From contig CAUZEO010000070.1 of the NCBI GenBank assembly GCA_963578625.1, positions 1-17,412 on the forward strand: a DNA stretch of 17,412 nucleotides, read 5' to 3'. This document shows, in pieces, positions 5,546 through 13,014 of the stretch. A model generated the notes under the pieces. That model saw only the letters and a program-made list of their open reading frames with translations. It was not told the origin of the DNA and did not search any database. Both the position numbers and the translations under genes were made by a program. Each line of letters opens with the position of its first letter. The first letter of the stretch is position 1. This DNA comes from CAUZEO01 sp963578625 (lineage in GTDB: Bacteria; Verrucomicrobiota; Kiritimatiellia; SLOV01).

Positions 5546-8500
5546 GTGGCGAAATCCATTATTCATGTCGATGCGGATGCTTTTTTTGCTTCTGTGGAGC
5601 AGGCGGCGGATCCCCGGTTGCGGGGGCGGCCGATTGCGGTGGGCGGGGAGAAGCGCGGGGTGATTGCGTCGGCGTCGTACGAAGCACGCGAGTTCGGGAT
5701 CACCGCCGCGATGCCCAGCGCACGGGCAAAGAAACTCTGCCCCCGCCTCGTCCTGCTGCCGGGTGATTTTGAGAAGTACGAACAGTTTTCCCGCTGGATG
5801 TTTTCGTACGCCTACGACTTCACCCCGGATGTTGAGATCAGTTCCATCGACGAGGGATACCTGGATCTCAGCGGGTGCCGTCACGCGCCGCGCCGGGTTG
5901 CCGACACCGTTCGCAAGGCGATCTACCAGGCCCTGAAAATCTCGGTCAGCGAAGGAATCGGCAGCAGCAAACTGGTCAGCCAGATCGCCTCCAAGCTCAG
6001 GAAGCCCCGCGCCCTCGTCCAGGTGGAACCGGGAGAGGAGAAGCAGTTTCTGCATCCCCTTCCCAACCGCTGGCTCCCCGGAATCGGCCACCATACCGCG
6101 GTGCGCATGAATGCCGCGGGGCTTACTCACATCGGACAGATCGCGGCGACCCCCGTCGATTGCCTGGCGTTGCTGGTGGGATCCAGGGCGCCTCTATTGC
6201 ACGAGTTCGCAAACGGGGTCGACGAGCGGCCGGTGACACCGGCGACCGCCGCCGCCAAGTCCTATGGGAGCCAGCACACGTTTGATGAAGACGTCATCGA
6301 CGAAGCGCTTGTCGATGCGACCCTGCGCCGCATGGCCGACCGCTTGACGGCGGCCGCGCGGGGCGACGGGCGGATGATTCGCACCGTGACCGTCAAAGTC
6401 CGGTACAACGATATGTCCGAACAGCAGCGCAGCGAAAGTCTCGCCGAACCGACCGACCTGGAAACAGACCTGTACGGACGCCTGCGGGCGCTGCTGCGCA
6501 GGGCGTGGGAGCGCCGCATCAGCCTCCGCATGGTTTCCCTGAAACTCTCCAATCTCTACGCCGCCTACCCACGGGCGGAACTTGCGCTGGAGGGCCCGAC
6601 CCGAACCTACGATGCCCGACACCGCCTCGCCAATGTCGTCCAGGAACTCCGGCATTCCTACGGCAACAAAGCAGTGATGCGAGGCCACGATATGCTGCTA
6701 ACCCCGACAGCAAAACCATGTAAAAACCCCGAGGGCTCCCGTCCCAAATCAAAAATCAAAAATCAAAAATCAAAAATTTCTTCCCCCTTCGTTCCCCTTC
6801 GCGTCCACAGCTACTACTCCTTTCTCGACTCTCTTCTTTCCCCGGAAGACATCGTGGCACTGGCGGTGAAATACGAGTGCCCTGCCGTCGCAATGACCGA
6901 CGCCGGAAACCTTCACGGCGCGGTCCGGTTCGCACAAGCGGCCCAGGCCGCGGGGATTCGTCCCGTCATCGGCGCCGAGATTGAGGTCGACCGGACGACC
7001 GTTCTTCTCTACGCGCGGGACCACAAGGGGTACACGAACCTGTGCCGGATTTTGAGCGGGCAGGGGCCCGGAAAGCCCGTGCGCCTCTCGCTCCGGGATT
7101 TCCGTTTCGACACCGAAGGCCTGATCGCGGTTACCGCCCACGCCACGCTCGCGCCCCACTTCCCGGACGCTTTCTACCCCGCCGTAGCCCTGCCGCCGAG
7201 GGCGACGGCGGTTCCCCCGTCCAACACAGTGGCCACACCGGCTATCCGCTATGCCGCCGCGGGAGACCACAAGGATTTTGAAATTATCCAGAGCATCCGG
7301 ACGCTCACACTCCTCAACCAGTCACACCCGGGAAAACGTCGTGGCGCCTATGGGTTTCCCGATCCGCAATCCCTGCGGGAGCGTTTCAAGGACCATCCGG
7401 AGATGATCAATCTCACGCAGGAAATTGCCGGCCGGTGTGATTTCAGTTTTGAATTTGGGAAAATGCAGATTCCGCCTTTCCGCGCTCCGCGCGGCATGAC
7501 CGCGCACGGATTTTTGCGCGAGCTGGTGCTGCGCGGCGTACGGGACCGGTACGGCGCCGGCCATGCGCGGCTCCTGCCCCAGATCGAAGAGGAGTTGGGG
7601 ATGATCGAAGAGGTCGGGTACGAAGAATACTTCCTCGTGGTCTGGGAACTCCTCCAGGCATGCTGCGGGCGGGGCATCGAGTGGATCACGCGCGGCAGCG
7701 CCGCCGATTCACTGGTATGCTACTGCCTCGGCATCAGTGACGTCTGCCCCATTCGTTTCGAACTCGATTTTCGACGATTCCTGAACCGGGAACGCATGCA
7801 GTTGAACAAGCTGCCGGACATCGATATCGACTTCGCGCACGACAGGAAAGACGACGTGGTCGATCTGATGTTCAAAAAATACGGATCCGAACACACGGCA
7901 ACAGTGGGCGGGTTCAGCACGTACCAGTCCCGCAGCGCGCTCGGAGACGTGGCCAAAGTGCTGGGAGTCTCCGAATACCAGGTTCGCCGCGTAACCACCA
8001 TGATCCCTCACCTGCGGGCGCGTGATCTGGAAGACGCGAGGAATCACGTACAGTGCGGCGACGTGCCGTTCGACGAGGAACCCTTTGCCACCGCGTTCCG
8101 GCTTGCCCGTAAATTGGACGGGGTTCCCCGCAACCCCAAGATGCATCCGTGCGGCGTAGTGCTCTCCCGCGACCCGATGGTACATTTGACTCCTACCTTT
8201 ATCTCGGCCAAGCAGTATCCGACGACCCACCTGGACATGGGCGCGGCCGAAGATATCGGCCTGGTGAAAATAGACATCCTCGCCCAGGGCGGCCTCGCGG
8301 TCCTCCGCGACGCCCGAGCCATGCTCCGAGAGCGAGGAATCAACATCGATCTAAAAACCTGCGCGGTGCGAGATGCGGAGGACGGGGAACGGGGGACTGA
8401 TTTTGAACCACGAAGGGCACGAAGTTTTCGCGAACAGCGGGATGTGTGGATGCAGGAGCACTGGACGCTGAAAGCAAATCCTGCCACCCCCCGCACCTCA

Positions 8501-10027
8501 CAAAAACTTCGTGGTTCAGAATCCCCCGCACCCCGCACCCCGTTCTCGGACCCTTTGATCTGGGACCTGATCTGCTCCGGACAGGCGAGGGCGGTACACC
8601 ATATCGAAAGCCCGGCGATGATCAGTCTGTGCCGCATGTGCAACGTGCGCGACATTGACACCCTCATTGCGATTGTAAGCGTCATCCGGCCGGGCGCCGC
8701 CAACGAGAAAAAGAAGCAACGATTCACGAGGCGATACCAGGGCATCGAACCGGTCACCTATCCCCACCCGTCTCTCGCGTCCTGTCTTCGCACGACCTTC
8801 GGAATGATCGTCTATGAAGAGCAGGTGCTGCAGGTCTGTGACGCATTCACGGCCATGTCCCACGGCGACGCCGACCGGCTGCGGCGCGCGCTGAACAAAC
8901 GCGACTGGGACAAGGTCCGGGAGTCGGGAAAGTTATTCTGGAAATCGGCACGCGCCTGCAGTCACACCGAAGAGGAGATCAAAAAGGTCTGGCTGTTTCT
9001 CTGCGGATTCAACGGCTTCTCCTTCTGCAAGGCGCACAGCACGGCATACGGTGTCGAAGCCTACCAGGGCGCGTGGATGAAAACCTACTTTCCCGCCGAA
9101 TTCATGGCGGCGGTCCTGACCAACGGAAAGGGCTTCTACTCGCCCCTCGTCTACGTTCTGGAATGTCTCCGGTTGGGGATCCGGATGCTGCCGCCGTGCG
9201 TCGACGACCCGGGTCCGGGATACCGGGCCCGGAACGGAAACAGGATTCGCGTGCCTCTATCCTCCATTAAGGGCCTCACCGCACAGCTCCCTCTGCGTGC
9301 CCTGCGGGAACGCCGGCGCGGCCCCTTTACATCGCTTCGTGATTTTCTGCGCCGGGTGCACCCGACCCGCGAAGAGTCCGAACTCCTGTTGCGCGCGGGC
9401 ACGTTCGATCCCTTCGCGGAGAAGATCGCCCCGGACCGGGTATGCCGAACCCCGCTCTTCTGGGACATCCAATGGCTCACCGGCGCATACGCCCCGGGCC
9501 AGGATTCGCTTTTCGCGGATACCCCGGACCATCCCAAGCCCCCGGTTTCACGGACCGAGCCCACCCGCCTGGAGCGACTCAACGCGGAGGCGGAGCTGCT
9601 CGGATTCACCGCCAGCGGCCATCCCCTTGACCGGCATCCCGACATCGCATGGGAAACCTACTGCCCGGTCGTGGAACTCAATCAGCACCTGGGCAAGGAA
9701 GTGACCTGTTGCGGCCTGATCGTCATCGACCGCGTGGTCGATCACGACGACGGGGAGCAAATGAAATTCATCACTCTTGCCGACCGGACCGGCCTTGTCG
9801 AAACACAGATGTTAAAGAACACCTACAAGAAATTCGGCCTCGCCACTGTCCGCTACCCGGTCCTCGAAGTCACCGCCACCGTCGAACCCTTCGATAACGA
9901 AAACGGATTCACGCTCAACATCCACCGCGCCGGCGAACCACGGAAACGGATGAACGAATTTGAACAGAAGGCAACGAAGAAGGAGAATGGTGTGAGGCAA
10001 CGCGCCAACGACGCATCCTCACCGTAG
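5546..10027 (+). CDS. Fusion protein: DNA polymerase IV (DinB) joined to DnaE-type DNA polymerase III alpha
   Basis: A single 1493-residue frame encodes two polymerases. Residues 1 to about 390 are a full Y-family Pol IV with palm, fingers and little finger; catalytic Asp9 (HVDADAFF), Asp102-Glu103 (SSIDEGYL) and steric-gate Phe14 are intact, so it is not a dead ImuB-type subunit. A short basic linker (about 394-412, PKSKIKNQKSKI) leads to DnaE. Its PHP domain has lost expected metal ligands (RVH at 419-421, TDA instead of TDH). The alpha active site is intact: PDIDIDF gives Asp758 and Asp760, and VKIDIL gives Asp910. A clamp-binding-like QDSLF (1319-1323) and an OB fold (about 1370-1465) follow. 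An insert of roughly 55 residues (about 945-1001) and the last 20 or so residues are repeat-derived. With lexA and the SOS box upstream, a damage-induced translesion or mutagenesis role is inferred. No separate start codon for DnaE is seen near the junction. Confidence 0.93.
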   Translation: MAKSIIHVDADAFFASVEQAADPRLRGRPIAVGGEKRGVIASASYEAREFGITAAMPSARAKKLCPRLVLLPGDFEKYEQFSRWMFSYAYDFTPDVEISSIDEGYLDLSGCRHAPRRVADTVRKAIYQALKISVSEGIGSSKLVSQIASKLRKPRALVQVEPGEEKQFLHPLPNRWLPGIGHHTAVRMNAAGLTHIGQIAATPVDCLALLVGSRAPLLHEFANGVDERPVTPATAAAKSYGSQHTFDEDVIDEALVDATLRRMADRLTAAARGDGRMIRTVTVKVRYNDMSEQQRSESLAEPTDLETDLYGRLRALLRRAWERRISLRMVSLKLSNLYAAYPRAELALEGPTRTYDARHRLANVVQELRHSYGNKAVMRGHDMLLTPTAKPCKNPEGSRPKSKIKNQKSKISSPFVPLRVHSYYSFLDSLLSPEDIVALAVKYECPAVAMTDAGNLHGAVRFAQAAQAAGIRPVIGAEIEVDRTTVLLYARDHKGYTNLCRILSGQGPGKPVRLSLRDFRFDTEGLIAVTAHATLAPHFPDAFYPAVALPPRATAVPPSNTVATPAIRYAAAGDHKDFEIIQSIRTLTLLNQSHPGKRRGAYGFPDPQSLRERFKDHPEMINLTQEIAGRCDFSFEFGKMQIPPFRAPRGMTAHGFLRELVLRGVRDRYGAGHARLLPQIEEELGMIEEVGYEEYFLVVWELLQACCGRGIEWITRGSAADSLVCYCLGISDVCPIRFELDFRRFLNRERMQLNKLPDIDIDFAHDRKDDVVDLMFKKYGSEHTATVGGFSTYQSRSALGDVAKVLGVSEYQVRRVTTMIPHLRARDLEDARNHVQCGDVPFDEEPFATAFRLARKLDGVPRNPKMHPCGVVLSRDPMVHLTPTFISAKQYPTTHLDMGAAEDIGLVKIDILAQGGLAVLRDARAMLRERGINIDLKTCAVRDAEDGERGTDFEPRRARSFREQRDVWMQEHWTLKANPATPRTSQKLRGSESPAPRTPFSDPLIWDLICSGQARAVHHIESPAMISLCRMCNVRDIDTLIAIVSVIRPGAANEKKKQRFTRRYQGIEPVTYPHPSLASCLRTTFGMIVYEEQVLQVCDAFTAMSHGDADRLRRALNKRDWDKVRESGKLFWKSARACSHTEEEIKKVWLFLCGFNGFSFCKAHSTAYGVEAYQGAWMKTYFPAEFMAAVLTNGKGFYSPLVYVLECLRLGIRMLPPCVDDPGPGYRARNGNRIRVPLSSIKGLTAQLPLRALRERRRGPFTSLRDFLRRVHPTREESELLLRAGTFDPFAEKIAPDRVCRTPLFWDIQWLTGAYAPGQDSLFADTPDHPKPPVSRTEPTRLERLNAEAELLGFTASGHPLDRHPDIAWETYCPVVELNQHLGKEVTCCGLIVIDRVVDHDDGEQMKFITLADRTGLVETQMLKNTYKKFGLATVRYPVLEVTATVEPFDNENGFTLNIHRAGEPRKRMNEFEQKATKKENGVRQRANDASSP
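6746..6776 (+). repeat. AAAAATC heptamer array encoding the inter-polymerase linker
   Basis: About four copies of AAAAATC run head to tail (first copy partial, last degenerate) and are translated as KSKIKNQKSKI between the DinB and DnaE parts. The unit is 7 nt, so gain or loss of one copy would shift the reading frame. Confidence 0.85.
8371..8550. repeat. Palindromic repeat element inserted in frame within the dnaE part
   Basis: TGAACCACGAAG (8404-8415) is perfectly inverted at 8507-8518, and CACGAAGTTTT (8418-8428) is inverted at 8503-8513. Outside these, a G-rich stretch (8379-8396) faces a C-rich stretch (8522-8542). The translation (DGERGTDFEPRRARSF... to ...ESPAPRTP) is low in DnaE similarity and interrupts a conserved region between GLVKIDIL and IWDLICSGQARAVHHIESPA. 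Exact boundaries are approximate. Confidence 0.75.
9959..9980 (+). repeat. Third copy of the TTTGAACAGAAGGC repeat, coding
   Basis: These 22 nt are identical to 5042-5063 of the GxxExxY left arm. They are translated as FEQKATKK in the C-terminal tail of the DinB-DnaE fusion, after the last DnaE homology (INIHRAGEPRKR-like end). Confidence 0.85.
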
Positions 10028-10073
10028 CCTGAAGGGCTTGCTCAACTCATGGTCATTCCATCATACTCCTGAC

Positions 10074-10804
10074 ATGAAAATCGCATTGTTCATCGGCACG
10101 GATAAGGCCGGATTCATTTCGCGGAGCAATGGGGCCGGGGATGCGTGGGAGATAGACGGCCCCATGTTCAAAGGCTGAAACGTAACCGCGTCAGCGCAGT
10201 GTCCCGACGGAACGTTTCTCGCCGGAAGCTCAAGCTGGGTCTACGGCGCGGCGATTCACAAAAGGAGCGACCTGATCCACTGGACGCAGGTCAACCAGTG
10301 CCCATCCTACATCGAAGCATCCGGGCACAAATTGGACCAGATCTGGACACTGGACGCAACCGGCTCGACGTACTACGCTGGCGTATCAGAGGCGGGGCTG
10401 TTTCGCAGCACGGATGGCGGCAAAACCTGGCACTCGAAAAACGAAAGCGTTCCGGCAGCGATCGAAGACAAAAACCTCAGGGAAATCGGCTATTGCGTTC
10501 ACGCGCTGGCTTGACATCCCGACGACGCGGATTGCATCTTCAGACAGGACCACAAGGGGATGTTCCACACCTCGAACGGAGGGGATTCCTGGGAGGCGAG
10601 CCAGGGTCTACCGGGTCCACACGCCTACGCGGGGGTTCTGCGCGGTGCCATGGATACCGACCACCTCGACCCCGAAGGCTTTTTACCGCGGCACAAACTT
10701 CGGGCGAGGTTTATGCGTCGAACGACAATGGAGATTCCTGGACCGCCCTGCCCTGCCGGCTACCCCGAATCTTCAGCCTTTCCGCATTCGTCCGGGAGGA
10801 TTGA
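10074..10804 (+). pseudogene. Decayed BNR/VPS10-like beta-propeller (sialidase-fold) gene
   Basis: From ATG 10074 the frame gives MKIALFIGTDKAGFI and propeller-like text containing Asp-box repeats (RSTDGGKTW, TSNGGDSW, SNDNGDSW). It is broken by TGA at 10176-10178, where a Trp codon is expected, by TGA at 10512-10514, and by at least one or two frameshifts near the TTTTT run at 10680-10684 and at about 10695. The final frame (TSGEVYASNDNGDSWTALPC) ends at TGA 10802-10804. Blades also seem to be missing internally, since intact relatives are longer. Such proteins are usually annotated as exo-alpha-sialidase or glycosyl hydrolase-like; their substrates are unknown. The stop directly abuts the GTG of the MoaD-like gene, so the two were probably an operon. 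Confidence 0.8.
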
Positions 10805-11083
10805 GTGGCGTCAGTCCAAATCGAACTCCCGCAGGTCATGACTCACATGGCCGACGGTCTCCGTGAATTCTGTGTGGAAGCGAACACCGTCTCCGGGGCC
10901 TTCGACGAAATCCGCGCACAACAACCCAAAGTCGCGCTTCACCTTTTTGACGAATCCCGGCGTCTTCGTCCCCACGTACTCTGTTTTATCAACGACACCA
11001 ATTCTCGATGGCTTGATATCGAGACGCACGCACTCGGCGACGGCGACCAATTGATCTTCATGCAGGCGGTTAGTGGAAGGTGA
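10805..11083 (+). CDS. MoaD/ThiS-like ubiquitin-fold small protein lacking the Gly-Gly tail
   Basis: This 92-residue protein starts at GTG 10805, preceded by GGGAGGA (10794-10800) and directly after the stop of the decayed propeller gene. The pattern is that of beta-grasp sulphur carriers: an N-terminal strand (VQIELPQVM), a middle helix region (SGAFDEIRAQQPKVALHL), and a C-terminal stretch LGDGDQLIFMQAVSGR resembling the DGD-x-hydrophobic-x-PAV-x-GG ending. Working MoaD, ThiS and modifier proteins end in Gly-Gly, which is adenylated and thiocarboxylated. Here the end is Ser-Gly-Arg, so that chemistry would be lost unless the tail is processed. It may be decaying along with its neighbour. No molybdopterin or thiamine genes lie next to it. 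Confidence 0.7.
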   Translation: MASVQIELPQVMTHMADGLREFCVEANTVSGAFDEIRAQQPKVALHLFDESRRLRPHVLCFINDTNSRWLDIETHALGDGDQLIFMQAVSGR

Positions 11084-11089
11084 GGGGAA

Positions 11090-11131
11090 TTTTGAATCTC
11101 GGATTTTTGATTGGGGATTGGGGGATTCGGG
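11090..11131. repeat. Heptamer-like intergenic repeat
   Basis: A run of GATT-based units (GGATTTTTGATTGGGGATTG, then GGGGATTCGGG) occupies the gap after the MoaD-like gene. It resembles the AAAAATC array at 6746-6776 and the GGGATTC array at 17274-17294. The rest of this gap contains a possible -10 (TATAAA, 11152-11157) but no convincing -35. Confidence 0.6.
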
Positions 11132-11199
11132 CTTGAACACTGAATATCGAAGTATAAATTGAGCTACTCCGCTTCGATAGCTTAACGAACCCACAATGT

Positions 11200-12846
11200 A
11201 TGAATAAGTGCATGTTAGTATCGGCTTTTTGCCTGTTGGGGGCGACGCTTGCAGAGGCCGTGGAACTGCGACTTGATGAGGCGGTGGAACTTCCACGTGC
11301 CGGAATTCGATTTACACCGTTTCAAGAGATCCCCTTGCTGCCGAAACCATCGCCGGACACGTACACGTTCACTGATCCGCGTACGAACGACCGGATCGAA
11401 GCGTTTCTTTCCTCCCAGGCCTGGAAACTGGATCAGACCCGGGCATTATTCACAAACGAGCTTGGTCGTGTCACGGTGGCGATGATGTCGGTGCCAAACA
11501 GGCTGGAACTGGAAGAGATCAGCAGTGGCTACGTGACCGAGGCTGCGTACCGCCAGGCCGCGGACGTCTGGAACCCTTCCTGGACAGAGGAGACGATTAC
11601 CGACTGGATCGAAGCATTCTGTGGCGAAGTCGTCACCGGGCATCGCCAAGTGGCCAAGAAATATGCTCTTCCCTACCCCTGCCGAGTGTATTCGTTTCGT
11701 GCGGACGGATACCACAGAGCCTTTCTGATGAAAATCAGCTCGCAAACAACCAGTTGGTTCATGGTTTTCCAGTTCGAATTTCAACGCCCGGAAGCCATCG
11801 GAAACCTGGATGTCTCTATCTTGCGATGGTTGCGAAGTGTTTCAACGAGCACAACCAGGACTTCATCGAAGACCGCAAATATGCGCCACCAGAATTTCTC
11901 GGCCCTGGCGCAGGACGCGAATCAGACCGAAAGCTTTCGTCGCACGAAACGGCGAGTCATCGACAACATCAATGCGTTGGATGACTGGTGGTACGTGGAG
12001 ATGCCTCACTACGTTCTTGTCTCGAACTTGAAGAAATCCAACAAGGGCCTGGTTGATCGCATTCAGAAGGATATCGAAATATTGCGTAGTGCCTTTGAGC
12101 TGTTCTATCCGCCGGTAAAACCGATTGAGGAAGTCAGCGTGATCCGGGTCTTCAACAGCCGGGAGGAATACCTGACCTATGTCGGAGCAGAGTACGAGTG
12201 GACGATCGGTTTATGGATGCCATCCAGGAAGGAGCTTGTAATTTCCCCGACCGGATCGGGAGGCCGCGGCAGAAAGAAGGAGATTCTCGACACGGCGTAT
12301 CACGAAGCGTTCCATCAGTACATTTTCTATGCGCTGGATCAGACGGCGATCCCAATGTGGTTGAATGAAGGGCAGGCGTGCCTGTTCGAGGCCACACGAT
12401 TCAGCGCCGCAAAGAAATTCATTACCATTGATGAAAACGACGGCAAGCTTACGTACATGGAGTATGGCCGGCAGTTTGGAGAACACGTGGACGTGATCGA
12501 CATGATGTTTCTTCCCCGCAAAGAGTTTTATGGCACGGCCGAGCTCATGAGCGAAGACGAAGCGATGAGACGGAGAGGCCTGCACTACGCCACTGCCTGG
12601 GCATTCGCATATTTTCTGCGAAAAGGCGCGCCCGCGATCCACCCGGACGAGAAATACTCATTGATCTGTACCCGTATCGTGGAATACCTCCGCGAGAATC
12701 CGCAGGATTTCGATGGCGCGGCGGAATTCGCGCTGGAGGGTATTGACCGCAAGGCATTGCGCCGCGACTTCAATCGCTTCTGGACTCAGGGCGGTTCACG
12801 CAGCAAGGCAAAGCGATATCACCTGTTCGATCCGGCGCGGAAATGA
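11200..12846 (+). CDS. Secreted HExxH zinc metallopeptidase-like protein (resembles DUF1570)
   Basis: This 548-residue protein opens with a short signal peptide (hydrophobic stretch about residues 5-17, likely cleavage after ALA-type site AEA at 18-20), so it should act outside the cytoplasm. The C-terminal half holds YHEAFHQYIFY with zinc-ligand candidates His368 and His372, catalytic Glu369, and WLNEGQACLFE with Glu390 as third ligand. That is the gluzincin arrangement found in DUF1570 and peptidase-MA-like proteins. The N-terminal part (about 21-210) shows no family I recognise; it contains a Trp-rich stretch around 120-135. ATG 11200 lacks a clear Shine-Dalgarno sequence; ATG 11212 is possible but would trim the signal. 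The gene stands alone, convergent with asnS. The substrate is unknown. Confidence 0.72.
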   Translation: MNKCMLVSAFCLLGATLAEAVELRLDEAVELPRAGIRFTPFQEIPLLPKPSPDTYTFTDPRTNDRIEAFLSSQAWKLDQTRALFTNELGRVTVAMMSVPNRLELEEISSGYVTEAAYRQAADVWNPSWTEETITDWIEAFCGEVVTGHRQVAKKYALPYPCRVYSFRADGYHRAFLMKISSQTTSWFMVFQFEFQRPEAIGNLDVSILRWLRSVSTSTTRTSSKTANMRHQNFSALAQDANQTESFRRTKRRVIDNINALDDWWYVEMPHYVLVSNLKKSNKGLVDRIQKDIEILRSAFELFYPPVKPIEEVSVIRVFNSREEYLTYVGAEYEWTIGLWMPSRKELVISPTGSGGRGRKKEILDTAYHEAFHQYIFYALDQTAIPMWLNEGQACLFEATRFSAAKKFITIDENDGKLTYMEYGRQFGEHVDVIDMMFLPRKEFYGTAELMSEDEAMRRRGLHYATAWAFAYFLRKGAPAIHPDEKYSLICTRIVEYLRENPQDFDGAAEFALEGIDRKALRRDFNRFWTQGGSRSKAKRYHLFDPARK

Positions 12847-12867
12847 GGTGTTCGGGATGAAACCCAA

Positions 12868-12958
12868 AATCTTTCACCCTAATCTTTCACCCCGCCATTT
12901 CAATACGGTCGAGTACTACAGGATCTGGGAAACAGAGCTAATTGGGAGAAAGATTAGG
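12868..12958. repeat. Direct and inverted repeats between convergent genes
   Basis: AATCTTTCACCC occurs twice in tandem (12868-12879 and 12881-12892, period 13). CCTAATCTTTC (12878-12888) is perfectly inverted as GAAAGATTAGG (12948-12958). It lies between the convergent peptidase and asnS genes and might act as a bidirectional 3' element. No gene is seen in 12847-13014. Confidence 0.7.
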
Positions 12959-13014
12959 AGGAAAGCGTGTGGGGGATATGAGGTGTAGGCGTACGGATTC
13001 CCCCAAAGACCGAA

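Noticed and set aside
6717..6722. ATG at 6717 as an independent start for the DnaE part
   Set aside because: It is out of frame with DnaE and is followed immediately by TAA.
10176..10514. Additional recoded UGA codons (Sec or Trp) in the propeller gene
   Set aside because: The second TGA is not at a Trp position, no SECIS-like hairpin is evident, Trp is TGG elsewhere in the window, and separate frameshifts already mark the gene as broken.
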